Positions 12,001 through 15,989 of a stretch of 16,231 nucleotides of DNA are shown here, piece after piece; the first letter of the stretch is position 1, and each line of letters begins with the position of its first letter. The translations under genes were made by a program, and so were the position numbers. Origin of the DNA: CAYYHA01 sp964471535 (lineage in GTDB: Bacteria; Myxococcota; Myxococcia; SLRQ01); assembly GCA_964471535.1 (NCBI GenBank), contig CAYYHA010000075.1, forward strand, positions 1 to 16,231. Direction: 5' to 3'. Below the pieces are notes generated by a model. The model did no database searches and had not been told where the DNA came from. It was given only the letters and a program-made list of their open reading frames with translations.

Positions 12001-13580
12001 CCAGCGACCTCCCCGTGACGGCGGCGGCGGGGATCGGGCGGACCCGGCGCATGCGGCGCAACGTCTTCGGCGGCCGCTACGCCCATACGGAGGCGCGATG
12101 GCGCCTCATCGGCGAATACAGTGGGGGGCTCACCGACGACGAGGAGAGCGGGTCGCTCTGGACGCATCTCTTGACCGCGGGCGGGGAGTACGACCTGTCC
12201 GAGCGGATCACGCTGCTCGCCGAGCAGAACCTCGTTCTAGGCGGCGACACGCGGCTCTTCGACGTGCCGGGCAGTCGGCTGACGACGACCTTGGGCGCAC
12301 GCTTGACCCTGGCGCCGGCCGTAGAAGCCCAGATTTCGACGGCGCTGCGGTGGAACGGCGAGCACAGCGTGCTCCTAGGACTCCGCGGCCGTACCGGGAA
12401 GGGCACCTCGGTCTACGCAAACGAACGCCTCACCGTGCTCGCAGGAGGCGGCATCGCGACCGCCTCGGTCGTCGGCGGGGAGCAGGCCCTGGGGGAAGGG
12501 TCGAAGGTCTACGGGGAGTACCAACTCACGGGTGCAGCCTCGGGCGAGGCGGGACGGGCCCTCATCGGTTTCTCGAATGCGTGGCAGCCCCTCGACGGTC
12601 TCTCCCTCTCCCTCTCCTACGAGCGCGTGCAGGTGCTGGGGGATCCGGGACGCGCCGCCAGCGGCCCGCCGGGCGCCACGGTCGATCCAAGTACGGGACG
12701 CTGGACGACGGCGGGCGGGGTCGATGGGTTGCCCCCGTTTGCCGGCGTCGGGACCAATCCCTCCGGAGCCTACTATCCGGGGACGATCAGTCGTGACGCG
12801 GTGAGCGCCGGCGCACAGTGGCTGCGCCCCGACCTGAAGTCCAGTCTGCGCCTCGAACTCCGCTGGGACGATGCGGACGACACGCTGGTCGAGACCCTGG
12901 GCGCCGCCGATCGCCTGCAGCTGGTCGCCCTGGGGAACGTCGGGTGGTCGCTGACTCGGGCGCTCTCCCTCTTCGGGCGGCTCAACTATGCGAACACCTG
13001 GAACGCCAGCGCGGGTCGACCCGATGCGCTGTGGATGGAGGGCACCTTCGGCCTCACGCTGCGGCCAGAGCGCTTCGACTGGATGCGTCTCCTGCTGAAG
13101 TACACGCGCCTCGTCGACCAGCGGCCGGTCGACCTCGCCGCGGGAACGGCCACCCGTCGCACGAGCGACGTGGTGGCGCTTGCGCCCGTCTTCGAAACGC
13201 CGTGGCGTGTCGGGCTTGCCGAGAAGCTGGCACTGAAGCGGAGCGACCTACAGAGTGGTGTAGGGGACCCCAGTGCCCTGCGTCCCGCGGCTGCGGAGGC
13301 GTGGACGCTGCTATGGGTGAGCCGCCTCGACTTCCACCTCAGCGAGCGGATCGACCTCTCCGCCGAATACCGGCTGCTCTGGACCGTGGCGGGGGCGGCG
13401 GGGACGGGCGCCTACCGGGGCGGGCTGAGGCAGGGCTGGGTCGCCGAGGTGGGTTGGCGACTGGGCGAGCACCTGCGCCTGGGAGCGGGCTGGAACTTTG
13501 CCGGCTTCAGTGACGACGAACTGGCAGACTTCGACCACGTGGCACAGGGGCCGTTCCTGCGGATTACCGGGATGTACTGA
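1..13580 (+). CDS. Giant DUF11/SdrD-B/OmpA-domain protein with C-terminal outer-membrane barrel, 5'-partial
   Basis: This is a very large envelope protein, 4525 residues in the window, with no internal stop. The first full codon is at 3. A GTG at 48 could be taken as a start, but codons 3-47 already encode the conserved repeat linker (TDDPAT...DPTVV), so the gene begins upstream. Domains by window residue: 15 DUF11-like repeats (1-2135), two SdrD-B/carboxypeptidase-like modules (2136-2394), DUF11 number 16 (2395-2564), an SdrD-B module with a DENGNRRQDADE loop (2565-2666), Ig-like plus OmpA-like (about 2667-2934), a second Ig-like plus OmpA-like (about 3060-3304), an Ala/Gly/Glu linker, an Ig-like domain (3480-3563), and a beta-rich barrel (3567-4525) ending FLRITGMY. 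DUF11 and SdrD-B modules usually form surface stalks, and OmpA domains bind peptidoglycan. A role as an adhesive or structural stalk is inference; no catalytic motif was seen. It ends with TGA at 13578. Confidence 0.93.
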   Translation, partial: LQTDDPATAPAPDPTVVTIEYAPDFSGSSKVGVDSNGAPLEPNDRVTYTVTIRNDGNRDVTIDLVDDLPAGVGSCTLVAAPPGSSCSASGGANGTGQLLLSGHPAASGSITVIEFEVVVDPLVADGTVVQNEARVSVRETGGNFVLRSAPLTVLARPDLGTSTKSVVDSNGGDVRPGDVLVYTLEIRNTGNRPATDVVVDDPVDANLVAVLPGDGGVYGGGSIRWDATGTPALASIPVRGTVRLTFSAEVARPLADGTRIANQAFVSAAELAAPVPTDDPATPAVDDATAVRVVSAPILAATTKTVTDLDGGAVRPGDRLRYTITLRNTGDAVATGVQVVDDLDSALQNVTVQGGGVLSGTRITWTLPVLDLSPGGDVDLIFEAEVARPLPNGTVIANQAFVSSNEVATPVPSDDPGTPAADDATVVTVQSTPDLSSTTKTVVDFNGGAQMPGDELRYEIVLRNTGDGVARDVVVTDPIPSCLTDLRPEAGGVLSGGSLRWDGASTPALLAVGAAEVRLAFRATIAPGTPDGTICSNQAVVASPDLAAPEPTDDPSTPAVDDPTTITVESRPVLEESTKVARLLQDRNGDGRFSPGDRIEYAIEIRNTGTEVAPQVSARDPIPPQLVNVALSAGGSVGGGEARWSLGDLAPGTSVTLTLSGDLVAPLDDGTPVSNQAFVSFSGAGAEVGTDDPSTPQPGDPTVVVLAAAPSFDETEKTVADANGPPVRPGDTLTWTITVRNTGTMVAHGAVVRDTLPPELSFVSASAGGSYDPATRSVTWSLGDVSLAPADDRTLTLVTTVATPLDNGTAVANQAFVESAETPGPTPSDDPRTVAVDDPTTVTVVSGSDLSASTKTVTDPNGGEVRPDDLLEYTITVINTGDAIARNVTITDGLDPSLSVESVLDGGRLATTGGGATVVWDASGTPALSAVAPGEQVTVRVRARVLLPLDDGTVIANQAFLLADDLSLPVPTDDPATPALDDPTSVVVRSAPDLSAATKAVRDVDGGELRPGDLLEWTLRVENRGDMRARDVVVTDPLPPELVFVSAAAGASYDAGTHTVVWQAGELLPGAAAAKSLRLVTRLALPLDDGTTVANQAVVASPDLPAPEPTDDPATPAADDPTTVVVRAAPNLEGATKVVVDMDGGDVLPADLLTYTITVENTGDMVARGVTLRDPVPPELVDVTPADGGVFDTASRTIHWPAAEIVPGGAPLVRSFTARVRPLTRDGTVVANQAWITVGGVELPTDDPATPALDDPTTVVVHASPNLAESTLTVEDVGGGLLWPGDTLLYTLTVRNTGNTYATDVRVEVPLDGNLEQVQPEQGGRVQANLLLWDSSTTPALAQLTPESGGEVVLRFRARVRADVPDGTVVREQAFLEAAETPAVPSDDPATPTPGDATRIVVAFPDLRVTKTVADLDGGAVEPGDRLRWTLEVSNEGSVAATALRIVDPVDTAALVEVAAEDGGSLAGGTVTWTFPELLPGARKAVHFSARVRPLTRNGTEIANQATVDAAELREPLRSDDPATPAVGDPTVVTVTAAPAFDNAVKSVEDLDGGDFVPGDRIRYTLTIENTGNTFATDVVVSDAIDERLEEVVLSPPGQWDGAVARWTAAEVPQLASVSPGQPLAFTIEARIRAPLADGTVIENQAVVSSAEDPARPYLTDDPTTPAPGDPTRFTVFSAPRLSRSEKSVTDLNGGKVEPGDLLEYEIVVVNDGTERATGVVLRDAVPSLTRYVPGSTTLNGEPVPDGPGGAFPLATGLVVHSARAGTPQGVVLVDDGRFPDDEAARVVFRVQVLDDAPGGAAIANQGRLVSDRTAEVGTDDPATPAAGDPTVVVVGEAVHLADATKTWELVEDHETASVVEPGDVVRYRIVVPNRGTVDALGVQVEDRLPAGAEYLPGTLTLDGVSLTDAPDGDPGQVESGIVTVRLSRLGRGEAATLTFDVRVTEEAPPTLVNQARVTATGPGGRPIEEATDADPSVPGDQPTVVPVGALPVRDLSTSTKTVEDLDGGRVQRGDLLRYTLSIRNTGNAPVTGVIVEDDLPPWTEVEEVEAPAGAGRIVEPPPAGQHQRGRVRVTLGDPLAPGATASIGLVVRVSREAPDGARIVNLGTVSADGVEAQPLGPAEVVVGASPGTGGYSGRVYWDLGEAGPYDPDEDVALSGFTVLARPPGDPSGEVLRSAVSDGRGDFTLLGLLPGRYRLEFRSPSGAVFLALEADAVRADGVTAADGAIDPSGVVYRASDGTGVAGARVYLLYDETQVGLPPLPCDENQEPVQLVSDPSLGATAAQPVPRPVGEACLPAGQQGQVTPDGAGAGLYRFDVPPADPPMAYRLQVVPPAAQLGFPSVTVPPQPGFAPAGEVVPDDRPNPALRYPYYLRFRIGSAEDEVTHNHVPLDRVGDLIEVRKVASQGTASVGDLVTYTITVHNRSGEDLRAIPGGVSGGLFLQDVLPEGFGYVDGTVSAVRRILSPDGGVQKLCPRIGEDAVSCPSQHQGPQRALPGKAGPAVGRVLSFGPYDLKAGEVLELTYTALVGADAPFGEATNSVAALFDNVRVGQAQAVVRVIEDPLFDQGTVFGKVYCDENGNRRQDADERGLPGVRIYADVGHFAETDGVGKYHLHRLPAGLRLFKIDPGTLPPGSELPGYSTRPLYLTRGLDTTLDFPIRCTFEVVRPVRIGVRTQKAPPVVRVKGSLETLAVSIGETPIAVLGAQVVLESEGKQVREGAPPWPPETPLSFRASVRGSPAAWRFVVASPEPEKAPPYRWPVVFERAGEGAPPARIEWDGTGAAPGHTYAYWLEVVGSVALAARSPIRIFEAAPEVDAPVRLELVLQGRNFKERATAPTERLIGALKPALEALRADPEARVEIEVHVDSGYGEEAEPLTQARAEAIRRHLIDAGIDPARITAVGRGAHEPLAPNVGRRNRLRNRRVVVRVLGPVPRAKPHDLVAPFVRVRGAEEVTVDAAGTFEVSVDLPEDGKMAVGLGRADGATYGVAVRLDPEGAAVESVQEDLELARQAADLVPGAPAGTVPKRLAPPGASPGAAEAAPSLPQPSAPSAAAQASTLVVELGGPGQPSRVQVDGKTVPLPLLTLAVARKGEGRPVRLRRDGRPRRPLRFVPGSAVPVTPAKWRLVVTTAEGEEIASVTGTGALPPAIVWNGEGPGGGPALAAGRGYRFYLEATDADGNLGRSAAGAFATAARGFSRTLRGLFAPGGTVLGPKAKRRLARLARQIPEGARVRVTAHSDNAGGALAAKARTRAQANAVEKALRAAGVKGPITAVAMGSDRPLFPNLTPKNRALNRRVEIVVQPPPARVPAAAETVAAVTVDGRAAEPQAGASRWVATLPADAERVELQVHAADGRFARYHVVVPRAAAPAGAQAAASEDAGAAGGPRLAEAGTRLGEEVAAMASGAHEAGPAHAGGPSASRAPSQEGQGEAGGEIRADEAGAEGTQALGAEPVPAPVHPGPPEYETVLTDRSAVDPAKVPVARTVVLLPREGARVRGDRLAVVGETAPGAWVRVNGEEVSVDPSGRFATAVALPRGRSTVVVQAKDAEGNEASVQRTVVSDPDGLFVMGLADGSVGVRGAELDGVRPHTEITFGPAYGHGRGVLYAKGRWKAEIGPWEDFDLTLHVDTARTAEESYEKVLIEPERHYAIYGDEGLEEEDVAAAGPLYLKIRADQSSAEMGNFETRLGTGGLFRYRRALYGARLKIDEAWSEALRTQGEGFFSDGALGVTHGQAVLQGTGGSLYFLPVGDIVEGSERIRIVVRDRLTGIELFTRWLVRNVDYVVRWQEGQVVLKAPLPAVVEAGWLGGFNLASTLDGHPVFLVADYAYRARGEGNLSGGAYVTQKLGAHLSVGGGALAQENGGADAYTLVGIMAEVRPFPRTFLRAEFAQSHGSDATGLYSADGGLSYGVLLPQCTGTLSPDPGCRRGGSALELRGAFFLGDVLGEAGEGLRLTGHLQLQDKGFYVSDRLLDQGQAKGGVGLTYDATEQDQVVLRFDHVASDLPVTAAAGIGRTRRMRRNVFGGRYAHTEARWRLIGEYSGGLTDDEESGSLWTHLLTAGGEYDLSERITLLAEQNLVLGGDTRLFDVPGSRLTTTLGARLTLAPAVEAQISTALRWNGEHSVLLGLRGRTGKGTSVYANERLTVLAGGGIATASVVGGEQALGEGSKVYGEYQLTGAASGEAGRALIGFSNAWQPLDGLSLSLSYERVQVLGDPGRAASGPPGATVDPSTGRWTTAGGVDGLPPFAGVGTNPSGAYYPGTISRDAVSAGAQWLRPDLKSSLRLELRWDDADDTLVETLGAADRLQLVALGNVGWSLTRALSLFGRLNYANTWNASAGRPDALWMEGTFGLTLRPERFDWMRLLLKYTRLVDQRPVDLAAGTATRRTSDVVALAPVFETPWRVGLAEKLALKRSDLQSGVGDPSALRPAAAEAWTLLWVSRLDFHLSERIDLSAEYRLLWTVAGAAGTGAYRGGLRQGWVAEVGWRLGEHLRLGAGWNFAGFSDDELADFDHVAQGPFLRITGMY
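3..6407 (+). repeat. Array of 15 DUF11-type beta-sandwich repeats
   Basis: This protein-level tandem array covers residues 1-2135 of the giant protein. Repeats begin near 63, 474, 894, 1302, 1719, 2133, 2547, 2979, 3393, 3798, 4218, 4620, 5043, 5517 and 5979. Repeats 2-12 are 402-432 nt long; 13 and 14 are longer (474 and 462 nt). The usual unit starts (D/N)L..STKTV.D.(N/D)GG, continues PGD.L.YT(I/L)..(R/E)NTG..(A/V)..V.V.D, then GG....W, then P(L/T).(D/N)GT.(I/V)ANQA(F/V)V, and ends (T/S)DDP.TPA.DDPT.V.V. This matches the DUF11/conserved-repeat family known from bacterial surface proteins. Copies are clearly divergent in protein sequence. The most conserved stretch at the DNA level is the linker, for example around 2917-2955 and 3735-3773. 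The function is probably a long rod or spacer. Confidence 0.9.
6408..7184 (+). other. Two SdrD-B/carboxypeptidase-regulatory-like modules (domain of the giant CDS)
   Basis: The first module starts YSGRVYWD and contains the signature of this fold: a DP.ED-type acidic turn, then LSGF.V, then SDGRGDFTLLGLLPGRYRLEF, which is the strand-turn-strand 'G.Y.f..LpPG.Y.l' pattern. The second starts near 6690 (DPSGVVYR), has GVAGARVYLL, and is enlarged by an insertion of about 60 residues that carries two cysteines (codons 6795 and 6888) before GAGLYRFDVPP. Modules of this kind alternate with DUF11 domains in known bacterial stalk proteins. Exact boundaries are approximate. Confidence 0.65.
7185..7695 (+). 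other. Sixteenth DUF11 domain, separated from the array
   Basis: The stretch from VGDLIEVRKVAS through VGDLVTYTITVHNRSG, DVLPEGFGYVDGTVS and ELTYTALVGADAPFGEATN to AVVRVIEDP is a classical DUF11 domain. It has the 'lPegf.Yv.Gt' core instead of the GG...W core of repeats 2-12, and it lacks the TDDP linker. It contains an insertion with two cysteines (codons 7425 and 7455). It lies between SdrD-B modules, which is a common arrangement in related surface proteins. Confidence 0.75.
7696..8000 (+). other. SdrD-B module with calcium-type loop
   Basis: This module starts GTVFGKVYCDENGNRRQDADE, followed by GLPGVRIYAD, TDGVGKYHLHRLPAGL and TLDFPIRC. The twelve residues from codon 7734 to codon 7767 (D.N.N...D.DE) match the EF-hand-like calcium loop of SdrD-B domains. 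Two cysteines (codons 7731 and 7986) sit at the first and last strands and could form a disulfide closing the domain. It is the last stalk-type module before the OmpA cassettes. Confidence 0.75.
8460..8802 (+). other. OmpA-like peptidoglycan-binding domain, copy 1
   Basis: Residues about 2820-2934 of the giant protein follow the OmpA C-terminal domain: RVEIEVHVDSG, LTQARAEAIRRHLIDAG, ITAVGRGAHEPLAPN and NRLRNRRVVVRV. Both residues that contact diaminopimelate in the family are present: Asp (GAC, 8604-8606) and Arg (CGG, 8646-8648, 14 residues later). It is preceded by an Ig-like domain (about 8200-8455; AAWRFVV...IEWDGTG...YAYWLEV) that resembles FlgD-type Ig folds. An active peptidoglycan anchor is expected if the domain is periplasmic. 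Confidence 0.85.
9360..9590 (+). other. FlgD-like Ig domain preceding the second OmpA copy
   Basis: The pattern WRLVVTTAEGEEIASVTGTG, PPAIVWNGEG, GRGYRFYLEATDADGN is that of FlgD-type Ig domains (W.l.v.d..G, i.WdG, Y.y.leatD.dG). It mirrors the domain before OmpA copy 1, where the same W, WDG and Y.Y.LE positions are visible. The stretch before it (about 9040-9180) is a Pro/Ala/Ser-rich linker. The assignment rests on pattern only; a profile search would settle the family. Confidence 0.5.
9591..9915 (+). other. OmpA-like domain, copy 2, with altered binding site
   Basis: Residues about 3197-3304 show the OmpA fold: GAGGTV-type lead-in (FAPGGTVLGPKAKRRL), RVRVTAHSDNAGG, ANAVEKALRAAGV, ITAVAMGSDRPLFPN and NRALNRRVEIVV. 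The contact Asp is present (GAC, 9720-9722). The position aligned with the family's diaminopimelate-contacting Arg is Gln (CAG, 9765-9767), although Arg residues lie two and four positions earlier (9759 and 9753). Binding may be weakened or lost; this is inference from a hand alignment with E. coli OmpA. Confidence 0.8.
10080..10440 (+). other. Low-complexity Ala/Gly/Glu/Pro linker
   Basis: About 120 residues between the OmpA cassettes and the last Ig-like domain are dominated by Ala, Gly, Glu and Pro (for example AAAPAGAQAAASEDAGAAGG and ADEAGAEGTQALGAEPVPAP), with few bulky hydrophobic residues. This looks like a disordered, flexible spacer between the periplasmic-type modules and the barrel. 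The reading frame continues without interruption. Confidence 0.7.
10440..10691 (+). other. Ig-like domain directly before the barrel
   Basis: The segment VARTVVLLPREGARVRGDRL, VVGETAPGAWVRVNGEEVSV, DPSGRFATAVALPRG, VVVQAKDAEGNEASV has the pattern of glucodextranase-B-type or bacterial Ig-like beta-sandwiches (v.G.t.pga.V.vnG..v.vd..G.F...v.L..G.n.v.v.a.d..Gn). It connects directly to the barrel region. It probably acts as a rigid connector. Confidence 0.55.
10701..13577 (+). other. C-terminal outer-membrane beta-barrel region
   Basis: Residues 3567-4525 are dominated by short amphipathic strands with alternating polar and non-polar residues, broken by Gly/Asp/Asn turns and longer polar loops, and they end in Tyr with Ile and Leu at -5 and -7, as expected for a Bam-inserted barrel. 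The N-terminal part (about 10840-11390) is a distinct preamble: HVDTAR, then HYAIYGDEG, LYLKIRADQSS, MGNFETRLG, then DIVEGSERIRIVVRD and VDYVVRWQEGQVVLK. I recall similar segments in other very large envelope proteins, but cannot name a characterised family. A loop holds two cysteines (codons 11745 and 11775). Strand number cannot be fixed by eye, but 900+ residues suggest a large barrel. Confidence 0.7.
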
Positions 13581-13583
13581 GGC

Positions 13584-13609
13584 GCGCCTCCCGCCCGAAT
13601 GGGGGGCGC
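13584..13609 (+). terminator. GC-rich hairpin after the giant gene, possible terminator
   Basis: The arms GCGCCTCCC (13584-13592) and GGGGGGCGC (13601-13609) pair over nine positions, one of them G-U, around an 8-nt loop, four bases after the stop codon. There is no T tract on either side, so it is not a textbook intrinsic terminator. Read on the minus strand, the G-U becomes an A-C mismatch, so the stem fits + strand transcripts better. A second small stem (13605-13609 with 13614-13618, loop CGGA) shares an arm and would compete with it. Confidence 0.4.
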
Positions 13610-13652
13610 CGGAGCGCCAGGAGATCCCGCGGCTGGAGCTCGCCCGGGGGCC

Positions 13653-15989
13653 CTACGGGCAGCCGCTCTGGCTCGCGATCCAGGCGTCGATGACCTCGGT
13701 TCCCACCGGATCCACGACGTCGGTGCCGAGCGGTGGCATCCGGTGGGCGTCGAGACGCTTCATGCGCACGCTGACCAGCGAGCGGTCGGGATCACCGGGC
13801 GCAATACGCTTGGCGCCGGCGATACCCAAATCCCCTTCGCTCGGATCTGCGTTGCACAGTGCGGTGTCCCCATAGGGAATCCACCAGCGCATGTCGGCTT
13901 CGCTGCGGCCGGTGCTGCCCGGGCGATGACACATCGAACAGTTGGCGTGCAGGTAGGCACGGGCTCGCTCCGCGATGGGAGCCGCCGCATCCTCGGGAGC
14001 TGGGAAGGCCGGGAGTTCACTTGGGTCGCCCGGGGACGTGGTGAAGAGGCCGATGTGGTCGAGGGTGGCCATCTGGTTGGCGCGGCGCCGTCCCTCGTAG
14101 ACGTGGGCATGATTGAGCTGGGCGACCTCGAGGCCCAGCGAGTAGCCGGCCGCCTGGGTGTGGCAGGCGAGGCACTGGGACCGGGAGGGGATGAGCCACG
14201 AGCGGCCGTCTGGCAGGGTCACACGCTTGCCGGCGGGCAGGAGGACCGCATCGTCCTGCGCTTCGTTCCACTCGTAGGCATAGCCGGCCCAGCCGTCGTC
14301 GTGGTGAACGAGCAGACGCGTCTCGATGCGTCGTCCTTCGTAGGCAAAGGTCTTGATGAGCACGGTGCCCACCGGAAAGACGAGGTCGCCCTGTGCATCC
14401 ACATCGATCGTGGCACCGTCCGGGAGCGCCATCCAGCGATCCTTCTGCAGCCCGTCCGACCACAGCGGAGCGGCCGGCGCGTACGGAATCAGCCCAGGCG
14501 CCATTTGGGTGGGATCGTTCGGATCGACGCAGCCGGTCTCCGAGAGCCGCTCGGGGAAGGGATCGGCACCGCCACCCTGGCGCCGGGCGAGGCGGTCGAT
14601 GCGGCCGCCGAGGTCGAGGAGGAGGATCTCGCCGTCGGCATCTTCTGCAAAGCTCGCGATGTTGCGGTCCGTCGCGAGGAGCTGACGGCGTTCCGGGTTG
14701 CCGCCCGCGTCCGAGAAGATGCCCCAGAGCGTGCCACTTGCGAAGTCCCCGAAGATGTAGACACCCACGAGTTCGGGAATGGCACTGCCTCGATAGACAT
14801 AGCCGCCCGTCACGGATTGGCCCTCTGCGTGGCTGTACTCCACGACGGGATCGATGAGTCCCGAACTGTCACAGGTCGCAGCCCCGAAGCATTCGCTTCC
14901 TTCCTTGATGTTCCATCCATAGTTGCCACCGAGCTGCACGAGGTCGATCTCCTCGATGCGGTTTTGCCCCACGTCGCCGGCCCACAGGTCGCCGGTGGCG
15001 CGGTCGAAGGAGAAGCGCCAGGGGTTCCGGAGCCCCCAGGCGAAGATCTCGGGTGCACCACCCCCGCCCGCGAAGGGATTGTCGGGTGGGATCGCGTAGG
15101 GCGTGGCGCCGTCCACGTCCAGGCGCAGGATGGCTCCGAGGACCGTGCTCGTATTCTGGCCGTTGCCCAGGGGATCGCCTCCCGATCCCCCGTCGCCCAG
15201 GCCCAGGTAGAGGTAGCGCTCACCGGCGGGCCCCTCGGCGGGTCCGAACACGATGTGGCCGCCATTGTGGTTGCCATAGGGCTGTTCCACCTCGAAGACG
15301 ACGGCCTCGGAGGTGGGATCGAGGGTGCCCGCGGCGGTGACCGTGAAGCGTGCGACCCGGGACCACAGGGCGCCCCCCGCGCGGCGGTTGTAGGAGAGGT
15401 AAACGTAGTGATTCGACGCGAAGTCGGGATGGAAGGCGAAGCCGAGGAGGCCGGCTTCGTTCGGGCCATCGTCCACCTCGGCACGGTGGTCGAGGGCGAC
15501 CTCGAGGGTTCCAGCCGGATCGCTGCGGTGGAAGCGCAGGACGCGCCCTGGCTGCTCGATGACGTAGAGCCAGTCGGGGTCTTCGGGATAGGGGCGCAGC
15601 ATGAGCGGCCGGTTCAGCTGTGGCAGGCCGGGGAAGGCCTCGACGAGCTCGAGGGAGACTTGCGCGGTGGGCCGCGGGGGCGCGAGGCAGGAAGGGTTCG
15701 AAGGACGTGCGTCGATCCCATAGTCGACGTCGACGACGCTTCCTCCATCGCCGCCATCGGGGCCTGCGTCCCCACCGCCATCGGTGGGCCCGCCATCAGT
15801 GGGCCCGCCGTCCGCCGTCCCGCCGTCGGTCGGACCCGCGTCGTGGCCGCCGTCCGTGGGCGATCCCGTCGCGGGCGGGCAGGCAGGCCCGGCTACTGCG
15901 AGCAGGAAGAGCAAGAGCATGGCGCACAGCCCGCGAGTGGCAGGGTGTGTGGCGGCAGCGTGTGCGGCGGCAACAGACGTCTCGCGCAT
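13653..15989 (-). CDS. Exported PQQ-dependent sugar dehydrogenase (GSDH type) fused to a diheme cytochrome-like domain
   Basis: This 778-residue exported oxidoreductase probably oxidises a sugar or other alcohol/aldehyde using PQQ and passes electrons to haem. ATG 15989 is preferred over an in-frame ATG at 16064 because GGAGG lies six bases before it and the protein then opens with a signal peptide (h-region MLLLFLLAVAGPA, Cys37). The lipobox is imperfect (GPAC), so lipidation is likely but unproven. Residues 40-83 form a DGG/PTDGG linker. Residues about 112-467 are the GSDH propeller: GNHNGGH (His241, the usual catalytic position), LGDGG (265-268), GLRNPWR (319-325), NYGWN (356-360) and a Cys367/Cys373 pair. 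Residues 475-778 resemble the SO2930-type diheme family: APLWSDG, CLACH (606-610), CSMCH (684-688) and RMPP with possible ligand Met751. The substrate is unknown. It ends with TAG at 13655-13653. Confidence 0.9.
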   Translation of the reverse strand: MRETSVAAAHAAATHPATRGLCAMLLLFLLAVAGPACPPATGSPTDGGHDAGPTDGGTADGGPTDGGPTDGGGDAGPDGGDGGSVVDVDYGIDARPSNPSCLAPPRPTAQVSLELVEAFPGLPQLNRPLMLRPYPEDPDWLYVIEQPGRVLRFHRSDPAGTLEVALDHRAEVDDGPNEAGLLGFAFHPDFASNHYVYLSYNRRAGGALWSRVARFTVTAAGTLDPTSEAVVFEVEQPYGNHNGGHIVFGPAEGPAGERYLYLGLGDGGSGGDPLGNGQNTSTVLGAILRLDVDGATPYAIPPDNPFAGGGGAPEIFAWGLRNPWRFSFDRATGDLWAGDVGQNRIEEIDLVQLGGNYGWNIKEGSECFGAATCDSSGLIDPVVEYSHAEGQSVTGGYVYRGSAIPELVGVYIFGDFASGTLWGIFSDAGGNPERRQLLATDRNIASFAEDADGEILLLDLGGRIDRLARRQGGGADPFPERLSETGCVDPNDPTQMAPGLIPYAPAAPLWSDGLQKDRWMALPDGATIDVDAQGDLVFPVGTVLIKTFAYEGRRIETRLLVHHDDGWAGYAYEWNEAQDDAVLLPAGKRVTLPDGRSWLIPSRSQCLACHTQAAGYSLGLEVAQLNHAHVYEGRRRANQMATLDHIGLFTTSPGDPSELPAFPAPEDAAAPIAERARAYLHANCSMCHRPGSTGRSEADMRWWIPYGDTALCNADPSEGDLGIAGAKRIAPGDPDRSLVSVRMKRLDAHRMPPLGTDVVDPVGTEVIDAWIASQSGCP
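15775..15834 (-). repeat. Four imperfect 15-nt tandem repeats encoding the GPTDG linker
   Basis: Units at 15775-15789, 15790-15804, 15805-15819 and 15820-15834 follow CCGCC(A/G)TC.GTGGGC on the + strand and encode successive Gly/Pro/Thr/Asp/Gly pentads on the minus strand. They lie inside a broader Asp/Gly-rich linker (about 15737-15870) between the signal peptide and the enzyme. Units one and two differ by one base, which suggests recent slippage. Confidence 0.75.
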
